Positions 33,604-42,559 of a DNA stretch of 64,000 nucleotides are shown here, piece by piece (the first letter of the stretch is position 1; each line of letters opens with the position of its first letter). Both the position numbers and the translations under genes were made by a program. Location of the stretch: NCBI RefSeq assembly GCF_016598615.1, contig NZ_CP066831.1:558001-622000 (forward strand). Direction: 5' to 3'. Source of the DNA: Streptomyces liliifuscus. Its GTDB lineage: Bacteria > Actinomycetota > Actinomycetes > Streptomycetales > Streptomycetaceae. The notes under the pieces were generated by a model that was not told the origin of the DNA, searched no databases, and was given only the letters and a program-made list of their open reading frames with translations.

Positions 33604-36336
33604 ATGGACACCCGAACGGCACACACCCCCGCCTCCGCCCTCTCCGACACCGCGTCGAACGCCCCGCACCGCGAACTCGTGGCCGTGCTCGGCCGCGCGC
33701 CCGGCGCCGGTACCGAGACCCTGGGCGGCAAGGCCGCCCGGCTGAGCGAGATGATCGAGGCGGGCCTCCCCGTACCGCCCGCGTTCTGCCTCACCACCGG
33801 CCTGTTCGACCTGTTCCTGCGCGAGACGGGCCTCGCCGCGGAGATCCGGGCCGCCGAGGCCCGCGCGGCGGACACCTCGACGATCCGCGAGCTGATCACC
33901 GCCCGGGAGCTGCCCGAGGCCATCGCCGATACGATCCTCGCCGCCTACGAGGACCTCGGCCGGCCCAGGGTCGCGGTCCGTTCCTCCGCGTGCCGGGAGG
34001 ACTCCGCCGCCCAGTCCTTCGCCGGACAGCACGACACCGTCCTGGACGTCGCGGGTGACGAGGCGCTGCTCGACGCGGTGAAGGTCTGCTGGGCCTCTCT
34101 GTGGTCCGACCGCGCGGCCGCCTATCGCGACGGAACAGGCCCCACGGGCTCCATCGCCGTGATCGTGCAGGAGATGATCCACGCGGACGTCAGCGGTGTG
34201 CTGTTCACCGTCGATCCCGTCGGCGCACGGCCCAACCGCCTTGTCGTGGAGGCTTGTTGCGGTCTCGGCGAGGGGCTGGTCTCCGGACGGGTGTCCAGCG
34301 ACTTCTTCGTCGTCGACGACCGCACACTGGAGGTGATCGAGGAACACGTGCGGTACAAGGTGACCAAGTGCGCGCCCCTCACACCCGGCCGGATCGGCAT
34401 GACCAAGGTCGACGCCGCCGACCGCAACGCACCGTGCCTGACCCGGGAACAACTCGGCGAGCTCGCCGGCCTCGCGGTCGAGGTCCGGTCCCACTACGGC
34501 ACGGAGCAGGACATCGAGTGGGCCATGCACGACGGCACACTCCACCTCCTACAGGCCAGGCCGATCACCACCCACCCCCAGGACAGGGCTACGGACCAGG
34601 AGCACAGCCCGTATGTCGCCCGGCAGGCCGACGAGGTGCAGCACGGCACGCTCTGGTCCCGGATGGACATCGGCGAGATCTTCGTGGGCCTGATGTCACC
34701 GCTCGGCATGAGCTTCGCGCAGTACTACCAGGAGCACGTGCACGCCGACTGCGCCGCCGCGCTCGGCGTGCGGGACACCGGTGACGTCGGCCTCCACATG
34801 GGCTACCTCCAGGGCCATGTGTATTTGAACATCTCCTACACGGCCTACCTGCTCGGTCAGTGCCTGCCCACCCGGGACCAGCGGCACTTCACCCGACGCT
34901 TCGTCAGCGAGGAGGTCGACCTCGCCGCGTACGAGAACCCCTTCGGTACCTTCCCCGGAGGCATGGAGGACCTGCGTTCCACGCTTCACTGGGTGCAGTC
35001 CACCGCCACCGAGATGCTGAGCATGAAGAACCGTGCCGAGGAGATGGTCTCCGTACGGCTCTACGAGTTCGACCGTGCCCGGCAGTTGGACCTGACGCGG
35101 ATGAGCCGCCGGGAACTCGACGCGGAACTCGCCCGCTACCTCGGCTTCTTCCACGACGCGCACGTCGGTTATATGCCGTACTACATCAATGCCTTCGGGT
35201 TCTACGGCGTCCTCACGGAGTTGTGCGCGAAGTGGCTCGGTGCCGACGGCGACAACCTGCAGAACCGGATCAAGACCGACATGTCGAGTCTGCGGACCGT
35301 CGCGTCGGCACAGGAGATCTGGGGCGTGGCCCAGGCCGCCAAGGCCAGGCCTCGCGTCATGGGGATCATCAACGAGGCCCCCCTGGAGGAGATCGAGGAG
35401 CGGCTGCGCCAAGATGTCGAGGGCCTGGCCTTCTGGGACACGCAGATGAAGCCCTTCCTGCGGGCCAACGGCACCCGCGGGCGCCAGGAGATGGAGCTCA
35501 CCCACCCGCGCTGGATCGACGACCCGTCGTACATCTTCCAGATGATCCGCCGCTACGCCGCCGACGGGCTCTCCGTCGACGACATCATGGGACGCAGCCG
35601 TGCGCTCGCGGACGGCGACGCCCGGACGGTGCTGGAGAAGCTGCCGCTGCACAGGCGGAAGGTCCTCGAAACCGTCATCACGATGTACAGCCTGTGCAGC
35701 GAGCTCCGCGAGACCACCCGTATGTCGATGATCACCTCGATCTGGCTGGTCAGGAACGTCGTGTACGAGGTGGGCCGGCGACTCGTCGCGGAAGGAGTCC
35801 TGCACTCCCTGGACGAGGTCGCCTTCCTCGACTTCGAGGACGTCCGGGCCTACCTGGCCGGTGGCGCCACGGAACGTGAGTCGTTCCCCCGCACAGAACT
35901 GGACGAACGACGGCGCCTGTACGAGTACCACAACCGGCTGCCCGAACCGTCGCTCACGTTCATCGGAGAGCACGACATCACCCGGGCGGTGCGGCCGGCG
36001 GCCGACGGCGCACACCTCGTGGGTCTCGGATCCAGCCCCGGGCGGATCGTGGGCCGTGCCCGCATCGTGGAGGACCTGGTCTGGCAGGCCGACGAGTTCC
36101 TGCCCGGCGAGATCCTGGTCACCCGCTACACCGACGCGTCCTGGACGCCGCTCTTCGCCATCGCCGGCGGAGTGGTCACCGACATCGGGTCGATGCTCTC
36201 GCACAGTTCGATCGTGTCCCGGGAGTTCAACGTGCCCTCCGTGGTCAACACCAAGTACGCCACGCAGCGCATCAACACGGGCGACATGATCGTCGTCGAC
36301 GGCGACACCGGCGTCGTCGAAGTCGTCGAGGGCTGA
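33604..36336 (+). CDS. redH: RedH: ATP-dependent MBC/2-UP condensing enzyme (PPDK/PEP-synthase-like)
   Basis: A 910-residue protein. The N-terminal ~330 residues match the pyruvate phosphate dikinase ATP-grasp region (LGGKAARLSEMIEAGLPVPP; AVRSSACREDSAAQSFAGQH). The C-terminal ~100 residues are the swivelling phosphohistidine domain, with H867 in GSMLSHSSIVSREF. The middle part is specific to RedH/PigC proteins. RedH condenses MBC with 2-undecylpyrrole, consuming ATP, to form undecylprodigiosin. All expected phosphotransfer residues that I can check are present. Confidence 0.93.
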   Translation: MDTRTAHTPASALSDTASNAPHRELVAVLGRAPGAGTETLGGKAARLSEMIEAGLPVPPAFCLTTGLFDLFLRETGLAAEIRAAEARAADTSTIRELITARELPEAIADTILAAYEDLGRPRVAVRSSACREDSAAQSFAGQHDTVLDVAGDEALLDAVKVCWASLWSDRAAAYRDGTGPTGSIAVIVQEMIHADVSGVLFTVDPVGARPNRLVVEACCGLGEGLVSGRVSSDFFVVDDRTLEVIEEHVRYKVTKCAPLTPGRIGMTKVDAADRNAPCLTREQLGELAGLAVEVRSHYGTEQDIEWAMHDGTLHLLQARPITTHPQDRATDQEHSPYVARQADEVQHGTLWSRMDIGEIFVGLMSPLGMSFAQYYQEHVHADCAAALGVRDTGDVGLHMGYLQGHVYLNISYTAYLLGQCLPTRDQRHFTRRFVSEEVDLAAYENPFGTFPGGMEDLRSTLHWVQSTATEMLSMKNRAEEMVSVRLYEFDRARQLDLTRMSRRELDAELARYLGFFHDAHVGYMPYYINAFGFYGVLTELCAKWLGADGDNLQNRIKTDMSSLRTVASAQEIWGVAQAAKARPRVMGIINEAPLEEIEERLRQDVEGLAFWDTQMKPFLRANGTRGRQEMELTHPRWIDDPSYIFQMIRRYAADGLSVDDIMGRSRALADGDARTVLEKLPLHRRKVLETVITMYSLCSELRETTRMSMITSIWLVRNVVYEVGRRLVAEGVLHSLDEVAFLDFEDVRAYLAGGATERESFPRTELDERRRLYEYHNRLPEPSLTFIGEHDITRAVRPAADGAHLVGLGSSPGRIVGRARIVEDLVWQADEFLPGEILVTRYTDASWTPLFAIAGGVVTDIGSMLSHSSIVSREFNVPSVVNTKYATQRINTGDMIVVDGDTGVVEVVEG

Positions 36337-36398
36337 GCGCTCATCAGCGAACCGTGCCGCATCCGCCATGGCGCGGTTCACACAAGGAAGGCAGCGAG

Positions 36399-37631
36399 AT
36401 GATCCCCAATCAGTGGTACCCGATCCTGCAGACCTGTGACATACAGCGCGACAGGCCCACGGGCGTTCGGCGCATGGGCGAAGAGCTCGTGCTGTGGCGC
36501 GACCTCGGCGGCAACCTCGTCTGCCAGACCGCACGGTGCCCGCACAAGGGCGCCAACATCGCCGACGGGCGGCTCAAGGGCAACACGGTCGAATGCCCGT
36601 ACCACGGCTTCCGGTTCGACGGCGAGGGCACGTGCAAGGTGGTCCCCGCCCTCGGTTCGGACGCCCGGATCCCCCAGTCGCTCAAACTGAAGACGTACCC
36701 GGTGTGGGAGCAGCACGGTCTGGTCTGGCTCTGGTGGGGTGACCAACGTGAGCGACTCCCGGAGATCGAGCTGCCCTCCGAACTCGTGAGCAACCCACGG
36801 CCGTACGAGACCATCTCCTGGACCCGGCCCGTCCACTACACCCGCTACATCGAGAGCCTCCTCGAGTTCTACCACGTGACCTTCGTGCACCGGGATCACT
36901 GGACGAACAACATCGACTACACCTTCATGTACGGCACCGCGCGCAAGCTGTGGATGGACGGCCGCGAGCGCTACCTGGCCGCGAACAAGATCGTCAACCA
37001 GCGGGTCGAAGTGGACGGAACCACGATTCGTTCCACCTTCGACCAGTGCGAGGAGGCGAATCCCGCCAACACATCGCACTTCAACCTCATCTATCAGGCT
37101 CCCGGCCTGACACACGTCAAGACCGGCCTGCTGGAGATCACCACCTGGCTCACTCCGATCGACGACGAGAACACGCTGGCGATCATGCGCCTCTACGAGT
37201 ACCCGCAACTGCGGACCATGGTGCCCGTCAAGCAGCTCAGGCCATGGGTGCTGCGTGCTTCTCTCCTCATGGAGAAGCACGTCCAGGACCCCCAGGACGT
37301 GGGCATCATGCTCCGCCAGGAGCCCAAGGTCAGCGAACGCGGTGTGAACAAGTTCATCGCCCTCGACGAGATGGACGCCAAGTTCCTGCAGATGCGTGAC
37401 CGCCTCAAGGCGGAAGCGGCGGCAGCGCGCTCCCAGGACTCGGAGACATCTGCGGCGCAGACCGCCGAAGCGACTGCCGCCGAGGCGCCGACCGACGAGA
37501 CGTTGGCCGCGGCCAACACCAACGGCAGCGGCAGCGGCAGCGGCAGCGGCTCGAACGGCACGCGCGGTACTCGAAAGAAGCGGACCGGGCAGGTGGACCG
37601 AGAAGGCACCCTGGCGAAGGCCCGTTCCTGA
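36399..37631 (+). CDS. redG: Rieske oxygenase RedG, oxidative prodiginine cyclase
   Basis: A 410-residue Rieske non-heme-iron oxygenase starting at ATG 36399 after AAGGAAGG. The Rieske ligands are CPHKGANIADG (Cys-His) and CPYHGFRFDG (Cys-His). The mononuclear iron histidines are in EFYHVTFVHRDHW. RedG homologues cyclise undecylprodigiosin oxidatively: streptorubin B for RedG, metacycloprodigiosin for McpG. Which ring is made here cannot be told from sequence. The last ~75 residues are low complexity: Ala/Glu/Thr-rich, then a Gly-Ser run from four GGCAGC units (37524-37547), then a basic patch (TRKKRTG). Confidence 0.92.
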   Translation: MIPNQWYPILQTCDIQRDRPTGVRRMGEELVLWRDLGGNLVCQTARCPHKGANIADGRLKGNTVECPYHGFRFDGEGTCKVVPALGSDARIPQSLKLKTYPVWEQHGLVWLWWGDQRERLPEIELPSELVSNPRPYETISWTRPVHYTRYIESLLEFYHVTFVHRDHWTNNIDYTFMYGTARKLWMDGRERYLAANKIVNQRVEVDGTTIRSTFDQCEEANPANTSHFNLIYQAPGLTHVKTGLLEITTWLTPIDDENTLAIMRLYEYPQLRTMVPVKQLRPWVLRASLLMEKHVQDPQDVGIMLRQEPKVSERGVNKFIALDEMDAKFLQMRDRLKAEAAAARSQDSETSAAQTAEATAAEAPTDETLAAANTNGSGSGSGSGSNGTRGTRKKRTGQVDREGTLAKARS

Positions 37632-37692
37632 TCGCGTCCGGTCACACAAGGTCCTTCCCCCACAAGGGAGTTCAGAGAAAGCGAGCTCGAAG

Positions 37693-38373
37693 ATGTACGG
37701 CGGGTACGACGCCTCGACCGGCCCCAAGGCTCTGGTGACCACGTGCAACGCGCTGGCCGTGGCGGCCGCGGGGTGGTTCCTCGTCGGCGGGACGGACACG
37801 GTGGCGGACTGGTTCGGGACGCGGCTGGACCAGGCCGAACCGTTGCGCCGGGGGATGCTGTTCACGCTCTCGGCGGTCTACCTGCTGCGCTTCATCGCGA
37901 CGACGTTCATCATGCTCAAGCGCAGCATGGAATGGTCGGAGGCCGTGACCGTGGGGGTCTGGGTCGTCGTCATCCACGGCACGATGGCCTACCTGGGCGG
38001 CACCAACACCGCTTCCGTGGGCGCGCTCGCATGGGTCGGCGTGGTGCTCTACGTCGTGGGTTCGTACCTCAACACGGCCTCGGAGTACCGACGCAAGCTG
38101 TGGAAGCGGGTGCCGGAGCACAAGGGCAGGCTCTACACAGAGGGTCTCTTCAAGTACTCCATGCACATCAACTACTTCGGTGACGTCGTGCTCTTCACCG
38201 GGTTCGCCCTGGTGACAGGCAGCCCTTGGGCCCTGGCCATCCCGGTGATCATGGCGTGCATGTTCTCCTTCCTGAACATCCCCACGCTCGACAAGTACCT
38301 GGCCGAGCGGTACGGCACGGCATTCGAGGAGTACTCCAAGAAGACTGCCAAGTTGGTTCCCTTCATCTACTGA
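37693..38373 (+). CDS. redF: Integral membrane protein RedF/PigN-like
   Basis: A 226-residue multi-pass membrane protein (about six hydrophobic segments) starting at ATG 37693 (MYGGYDASTGPKALVTTCNA). The C-terminal part resembles the DUF1295/steroid 5-alpha-reductase-like fold, with YTEGLFKYSMHINYFGDVV and a conserved end YGTAFEEYSKKTAKLVPFIY. In Serratia, PigN works with PigF in the methylation of HBC to MBC, and RedF is the streptomycete counterpart. Last gene of the long rightward operon. A frame open upstream inside redG is not used. Confidence 0.88.
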   Translation: MYGGYDASTGPKALVTTCNALAVAAAGWFLVGGTDTVADWFGTRLDQAEPLRRGMLFTLSAVYLLRFIATTFIMLKRSMEWSEAVTVGVWVVVIHGTMAYLGGTNTASVGALAWVGVVLYVVGSYLNTASEYRRKLWKRVPEHKGRLYTEGLFKYSMHINYFGDVVLFTGFALVTGSPWALAIPVIMACMFSFLNIPTLDKYLAERYGTAFEEYSKKTAKLVPFIY

Positions 38374-38413
38374 GCGTGCGGCGGTGCAGCACGGGCAGCT
38401 CTTTGGCCGTCGA

Positions 38414-38450
38414 GTGGGCCGATCCCGCGTGCACTGCGGGACCGGCCCAC
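38414..38450. terminator. Terminator hairpin at the right end of the red cluster
   Basis: A strong, slightly bulged stem: GTGGGCC then TCCCGC on the left, and GCGGGA then GGCCCAC on the right, with a short loop. It lies in the 99 bp between redF and the convergent metallophosphoesterase gene. It is well placed to end both transcripts and marks the likely cluster boundary. Confidence 0.75.
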
Positions 38451-38472
38451 CGAGTCGGTCGAGCGACGCTCC

Positions 38473-40332
38473 TCACTCGAACGGCGTGAGGAACTCCCGT
38501 ACGGGCAAGGCCCGGTTCACAATGCGGGTGTCACCGATCCACCCGTAGAAGCCCTGCCCGAAGCGCTCGTCGAACTGCGTGGCACCGATGACGAACGGCT
38601 TGCCGAGGGTGGCGATGCCGGTGGACGGCTGAGAAGGATTGCGGGCGATCTTCGAGCCGTCCACGTACATGACCGTGCGGCGCCCGTCGTTGACGACGGC
38701 TATGTGCATCCAGCGGCCCACAGGCACCGCATGGCTCCAGGAAGTGGGGTCGGCGTCCTGTCGCTGCGGATAGACAACGAACTGGAGGAACCGCTCGGGC
38801 GAGAGGTTGAGGCTGCAGGTGGGCTCCAACGGGGACCAGCCCGTGGTCTTGCCCGCGTCACCGTTGCGCCCTTCCCAGCTGAGGATGCCCATCCAGGCGT
38901 GGTCGCCCTCGAAGGGGTCGGGCAGCCTGATGAAGGTCTCGATGGTGTAGCCGCGGGTGAACTTCTCCCCGTTCAGGTCAGCTTGGGCGGCGGTGGTCAG
39001 GACCGCGCCGCGGTCAGGGCTCTTGCCACCGTCGAAGCGCAGGCTCGCGTGCGCCGGCTGACCGGGATGGTGGTCGGCCGACCAGGTCAGCGCCTCGGGC
39101 CCGCTGGCGTGCAGACGACTCACGGTCAGATCGTTTCCGCGGCCGGTGAGGTCGCGTACGACCGTGCCGTCCGCGACCGGGCTTCCCGCGGCCGTCCCGG
39201 ACGCGTCGAAGCGCCAGTACGCGACCGTGCCGCGCGGCATCACCGCGGCGGGAGGTCGGGGCTTCGGCGGCACGACGGGGGCGAAGCCCTCGAAGCGCGC
39301 GTCGAAGTCGATGCTCAGGCTGAACCGGTCCGAGGGGCCGGTCAGTTCGACGGTCTCGGCCTCCAGGGACGACCGCTGCCCGGAATCACGGGCAAGGAGC
39401 CACGGCGAGAAGGTCTCGACATCGATGACACCGCGGACCAGGTCGAATCCGTATGTGCGGATCATGCCCGCTCCGCCGTAGTAGCGGTCCTGGTAGTTGG
39501 TGATGTGGACGTGGACATCGTTGTCGGAGTCGTTGCGCAGAACCGTGCGCCCCGGCGGCCAGTAGTGGCCACCCAGCGCGAGGAAGATCTGGTCGTTGCC
39601 ACGGATGAGGCCGTCCCACAGGCGTTTGCCGTTGTCCGACAACTGTGCCTCGCCGGCGTCGTCCGACCAGGCGAGGTCATGGGTGGTGAGGACGGCGGGC
39701 AGCGTGGGGTGCGCGTCGAGGACGCCCTGCGCCCACCGCAACCCCTTGTCCGACACCCGCCAGTCGAGGGCGAGGACCAGCCAGGCACGGCTCGCGGCAG
39801 TCAGCACGTGGTACGTGTTGTAGCCGTCGGGCGAGGCGCCGCGGTAGGTCGGCATGGACGCGTACCGGGCGGGACCGAACGCGGCGAGATACGCGGAGGC
39901 GCCCCGCTGGTCGTCCCCGGAGTTGATGTCGTGGTTGCCCGCCAGGACGCTGTAGGGCACCTTGCCGTGGATGGTCCGGAAGGTGTCGGCGGCGCGTTCG
40001 ATCTCGTCCTTGGTGCCGTGCTCGGTGACGTCACCGAGGTGCGTCATGAAGGCGATGTTCGCCTCGGCCCGCTCGGCGACGAGATGGCGGAAGGTCTCGC
40101 GCAGCGGGGTCGGGTCCGCGCTGTCGGCGTCGAAGAGGTACTGCGTGTCGGGGAGGACGGCCAGCGCGAAGCGCGGGCTTTCCGGATCGAACCGGCCTGA
40201 GTGAGCCGCGGCGGACGCCTGCGCCGGCGTCGCCTCGAAGGCGGCAGCCGCCGCGCCGACCGCGGGTAAGGCGGCCGCTGCCCGCAACAGCGCGCGTCTT
40301 TGCAGGGGGTTTCGTTGTTCTGCCGCAGTCAT
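38473..40332 (-). CDS. Secreted metallophosphoesterase with C-terminal LamG-type domain
   Basis: A 619-residue protein from ATG 40332. The N-terminus (QRRALLRAAAALPAVGAAAA) is a twin-arginine-like export signal ending at AQASA. The calcineurin-like phosphoesterase domain (~50-330) shows the metal motifs LPDTQY, HLGDVTEHG, AGNHD and a later GGHYW. The C-terminal ~220 residues (from GTVAYWRFDASG) are a concanavalin-like LamG domain, often carbohydrate- or surface-binding. Probably an exported phosphodiesterase or phosphatase. No functional link with pigment synthesis; it faces redF across a terminator. Confidence 0.88.
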   Translation of the reverse strand: MTAAEQRNPLQRRALLRAAAALPAVGAAAAAFEATPAQASAAAHSGRFDPESPRFALAVLPDTQYLFDADSADPTPLRETFRHLVAERAEANIAFMTHLGDVTEHGTKDEIERAADTFRTIHGKVPYSVLAGNHDINSGDDQRGASAYLAAFGPARYASMPTYRGASPDGYNTYHVLTAASRAWLVLALDWRVSDKGLRWAQGVLDAHPTLPAVLTTHDLAWSDDAGEAQLSDNGKRLWDGLIRGNDQIFLALGGHYWPPGRTVLRNDSDNDVHVHITNYQDRYYGGAGMIRTYGFDLVRGVIDVETFSPWLLARDSGQRSSLEAETVELTGPSDRFSLSIDFDARFEGFAPVVPPKPRPPAAVMPRGTVAYWRFDASGTAAGSPVADGTVVRDLTGRGNDLTVSRLHASGPEALTWSADHHPGQPAHASLRFDGGKSPDRGAVLTTAAQADLNGEKFTRGYTIETFIRLPDPFEGDHAWMGILSWEGRNGDAGKTTGWSPLEPTCSLNLSPERFLQFVVYPQRQDADPTSWSHAVPVGRWMHIAVVNDGRRTVMYVDGSKIARNPSQPSTGIATLGKPFVIGATQFDERFGQGFYGWIGDTRIVNRALPVREFLTPFE

Positions 40333-40476
40333 GAACACTCCGTAGGACGGGGGCTGTTGGCAGGCCGTACGCTGCTCAACTGCCACAGCCGTACGGTGGC
40401 GGGGAGTTGAACCTCCGCTGCCGGTCACCCAACGTTTGACGGGAGGCAGAATCCTGCCGCTGGTCGCACGGACGGC

Positions 40477-40540
40477 CAGGCGGTCGGGCGGTCAGGCGGT
40501 CAGGCGGTCAGGCGGTCAGGCGGTCAGGCGGTCAGGCGGC
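40477..40540. repeat. 8-bp tandem repeat (GGCGGTCA)n
   Basis: Seven or so near-perfect copies of an 8-bp unit (GGCGGTCA; one early copy has GGG for CAG) form a 60-bp array. The stop codon of the leftward binding-protein-like gene (40532-40534) lies inside its last units. The period is 8 bp, not the 11 bp of the SARP sites. Slippage-prone repeats this regular are uncommon in streptomycete intergenic DNA. Confidence 0.9.
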
Positions 40541-41644
40541 GTGAAGGATCCGGAAGCGATCGAGTTCTGCCGGATCCCGGTCGACGACCTGGATTGGCGG
40601 CCCGGCCCATTGCCAAACGCTGATGCCCGGCATGCGGGAGAAACGGATCTGCCCGCGGGTGCCTTCGACTGCGACGCGCGGCCAGGATTCGGCAGTGCGC
40701 GCCCGGTCCGCGCCGTTGGAACGCAGCACATCGGCGAGGACGGCGACCGTGTCATAACCCTCGAAGGCGACGAAGGAGGGGGCTGCGGCCAGCTGCTCAC
40801 GGAGCGCCTCCTCGACTCGTACACCGAGTGGAGTGAGGCGCTCGGGCAGGTAGCGCAGGAACGGGATCGCGGCGCTGTCGTCGCCCAGCAGCGTCGCCCA
40901 TTCGGCGAACTCCGGTTGCCCGGCCGGAGCACCGATCATGATCTCGGCGAGCCGCTGGTCACGGCGGACGGACTTGACGATCGGCACTGCCGGTTCCGGG
41001 TGGCCGACCAGGAGAAGGAGGGCTGTCGCGCGATTCTCGACGAGTTCGTCGCACACGGTCGTGGCGTCGAGCGCGCTCATGTCGAGTTCGATGACGGTGC
41101 CGCCGCGTGGAGCGAGGTAGTCCCGCAGAATACGGGTCCCGGATGCCCAGTAGACGCTCGGCTGGGCTGCTACGGCGATTCGACTGTGGCCCGCGGCGAG
41201 GAGGAAGTCCGCATAGACCTGCCAGCCGCGGGACTGCGGCGGGGAGAGTCGCGCGACCCATTCCGTCGGCTGTTCGGTGAGCGCGTCGAGAACCGCCGAC
41301 GAGCAGAGGAACGGCAGGCCGAGGGCGTCGGCCCTGGTGGCAGCGGCGCGGGCGACAACGCTGTGGTACTCCCCCGCCAGGGCAGCCACGCCCAGGCCGG
41401 CCAATTCGTCCACGGCCGCCGCGGCCCTCTGTGGATCGGCCGCGGTGTCCCGGACCACCAGCTCGAGTGGCCTTCCGGCGATCCCGCCGGTGTCATTGAC
41501 TTCGCGTACGGCCAACTCGAGTCCTGCGAGCAGGTGTTGGCCCGCCTGGATCCAGCCAGGCCGTGTCAGCGGAACGAGAGCGCCGATCCGGACGGACGCC
41601 CCGTCGGTCCGCTCCGCTCCGGGCTGCGACGGTGGCGTGGTCAT
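40532..41644 (-). CDS. Periplasmic-binding-protein-like protein without signal peptide
   Basis: A 370-residue protein of the branched-chain amino acid/amide receptor type (LivK/AmiC fold), starting at ATG 41644. The first lobe begins VRIGALVPLTRPGWIQAGQH and has LELAVREVNDTGGIAGRPLE, the standard start of this family. No signal peptide, lipobox or twin-arginine motif precedes the fold; the N-terminus is a short polar leader (MTTPPSQPGAERTDG). No permease or ATPase is nearby. It may be a cytoplasmic sensor or ligand-binding protein, perhaps linked to the adjacent XRE-cupin regulator 194 bp upstream. The coding end runs into the 8-bp repeat array. Confidence 0.8.
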   Translation of the reverse strand: MTTPPSQPGAERTDGASVRIGALVPLTRPGWIQAGQHLLAGLELAVREVNDTGGIAGRPLELVVRDTAADPQRAAAAVDELAGLGVAALAGEYHSVVARAAATRADALGLPFLCSSAVLDALTEQPTEWVARLSPPQSRGWQVYADFLLAAGHSRIAVAAQPSVYWASGTRILRDYLAPRGGTVIELDMSALDATTVCDELVENRATALLLLVGHPEPAVPIVKSVRRDQRLAEIMIGAPAGQPEFAEWATLLGDDSAAIPFLRYLPERLTPLGVRVEEALREQLAAAPSFVAFEGYDTVAVLADVLRSNGADRARTAESWPRVAVEGTRGQIRFSRMPGISVWQWAGPPIQVVDRDPAELDRFRILHAA

Positions 41645-41838
41645 GTGTTGGCGTCTCCCGTACGGCGGTTGGCTTGCACGTGGCGGCCCAGGTCTCGGAG
41701 TGAATGTCCCGGTCAGTCTGCAGGGGACATTGATGTGGGAGACAGGGGCTGTCACCTCGGCAAGCCAAGATCATTCGAACGTGCAGCTTACCCACGTACA
41801 GGCCCTTGATCCAGGGCAGTCTTTGGCCGATGTGATGG

Positions 41839-42426
41839 TCAGTGCCCGGACGGTGCCAGGTGTGCGCGCTCTCCCTGCGGGCCGAACAGGGCGAGCAGTT
41901 CCGCGGGCCGGCTGTCGGCGCTGCCGATCCAGTGCGGTGTGCGGGTGTCGAACTCCGCGGCCTCTCCGACGCCGAGCCGGAACTCCTGCTCGCCGAGCAC
42001 GAACCTGACCTGTCCGTTGAGGACGTAGAACCACTCATATCCCTCGTGGGTCTGCAGGTTCATCGTGGGGGCTCGGCCGGCGGGCGGATGGATCACCTTG
42101 TACGCCTGGATGCCGCCGGGCCGCCTGGTCAGTGGCACCATCACCAGCCCGGAATGTCGTACTGGTCGCAGGTGCACGCGAGGGTCGCCGGTGGGCGGTG
42201 CCGCGACGAGGTCGTCGAGCGGGACGCCATGCGCCCGGGCCAGGGGAAGCAGTTGCTCCAGCGTGGGGCGGAGCTTGCCGTTCTCCAGGCGGGACAGGGT
42301 GCTCGCCGTGAGGCCGGTTTCGTCTGCCAGCGCTGCCAGCGTGGCGCTCCGCGCCCGGCGCAGGGCACGCAGTCGCGGCCCGACTCCGGCCAGAACGTCT
42401 CCTGCGGGGTCGTCCATGTTGTCCAT
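41839..42426 (-). CDS. XRE-cupin transcriptional regulator
   Basis: A 195-residue regulator starting at ATG 42426 (an in-frame ATG lies three codons later). Residues ~10-70 are the XRE helix-turn-helix (LRALRRARSATLAALADETG, then LTASTLSRLENGKLRP). The C-terminal cupin domain has NLQTHEGYEWFYVLNGQVRF and GEAAEFDTRTPHWIGS, with possible metal or ligand residues. This architecture is typical of small-molecule-responsive repressors. It is divergent from a methyltransferase gene 133 bp away. Confidence 0.88.
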   Translation of the reverse strand: MDNMDDPAGDVLAGVGPRLRALRRARSATLAALADETGLTASTLSRLENGKLRPTLEQLLPLARAHGVPLDDLVAAPPTGDPRVHLRPVRHSGLVMVPLTRRPGGIQAYKVIHPPAGRAPTMNLQTHEGYEWFYVLNGQVRFVLGEQEFRLGVGEAAEFDTRTPHWIGSADSRPAELLALFGPQGERAHLAPSGH

Positions 42427-42559
42427 GGCCCGATGATGCGGATCCGCAATTTTTCTTGCAAGGGCGAAACCGCGATGCCGATGCTGTCCGTACATCACCG
42501 GCGTCCGATGTGCGTATCGGATCACGCTCGGCACGTCGGCCGACGAAGGGGCACCTTAG

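Noticed and set aside
40477..40540. GGTCAGGC tandem repeats considered as SARP operator sites
   Set aside because: The core resembles the heptads upstream of redP, but the period is 8 bp rather than 11, and the array lies at a gene's 3' end.
40436..41809. Plus-strand frame with repeated RRSGGQAV motifs
   Set aside because: It is the 8-bp tandem DNA repeat read in another frame, continuing antisense to the binding-protein-like gene; no family similarity.
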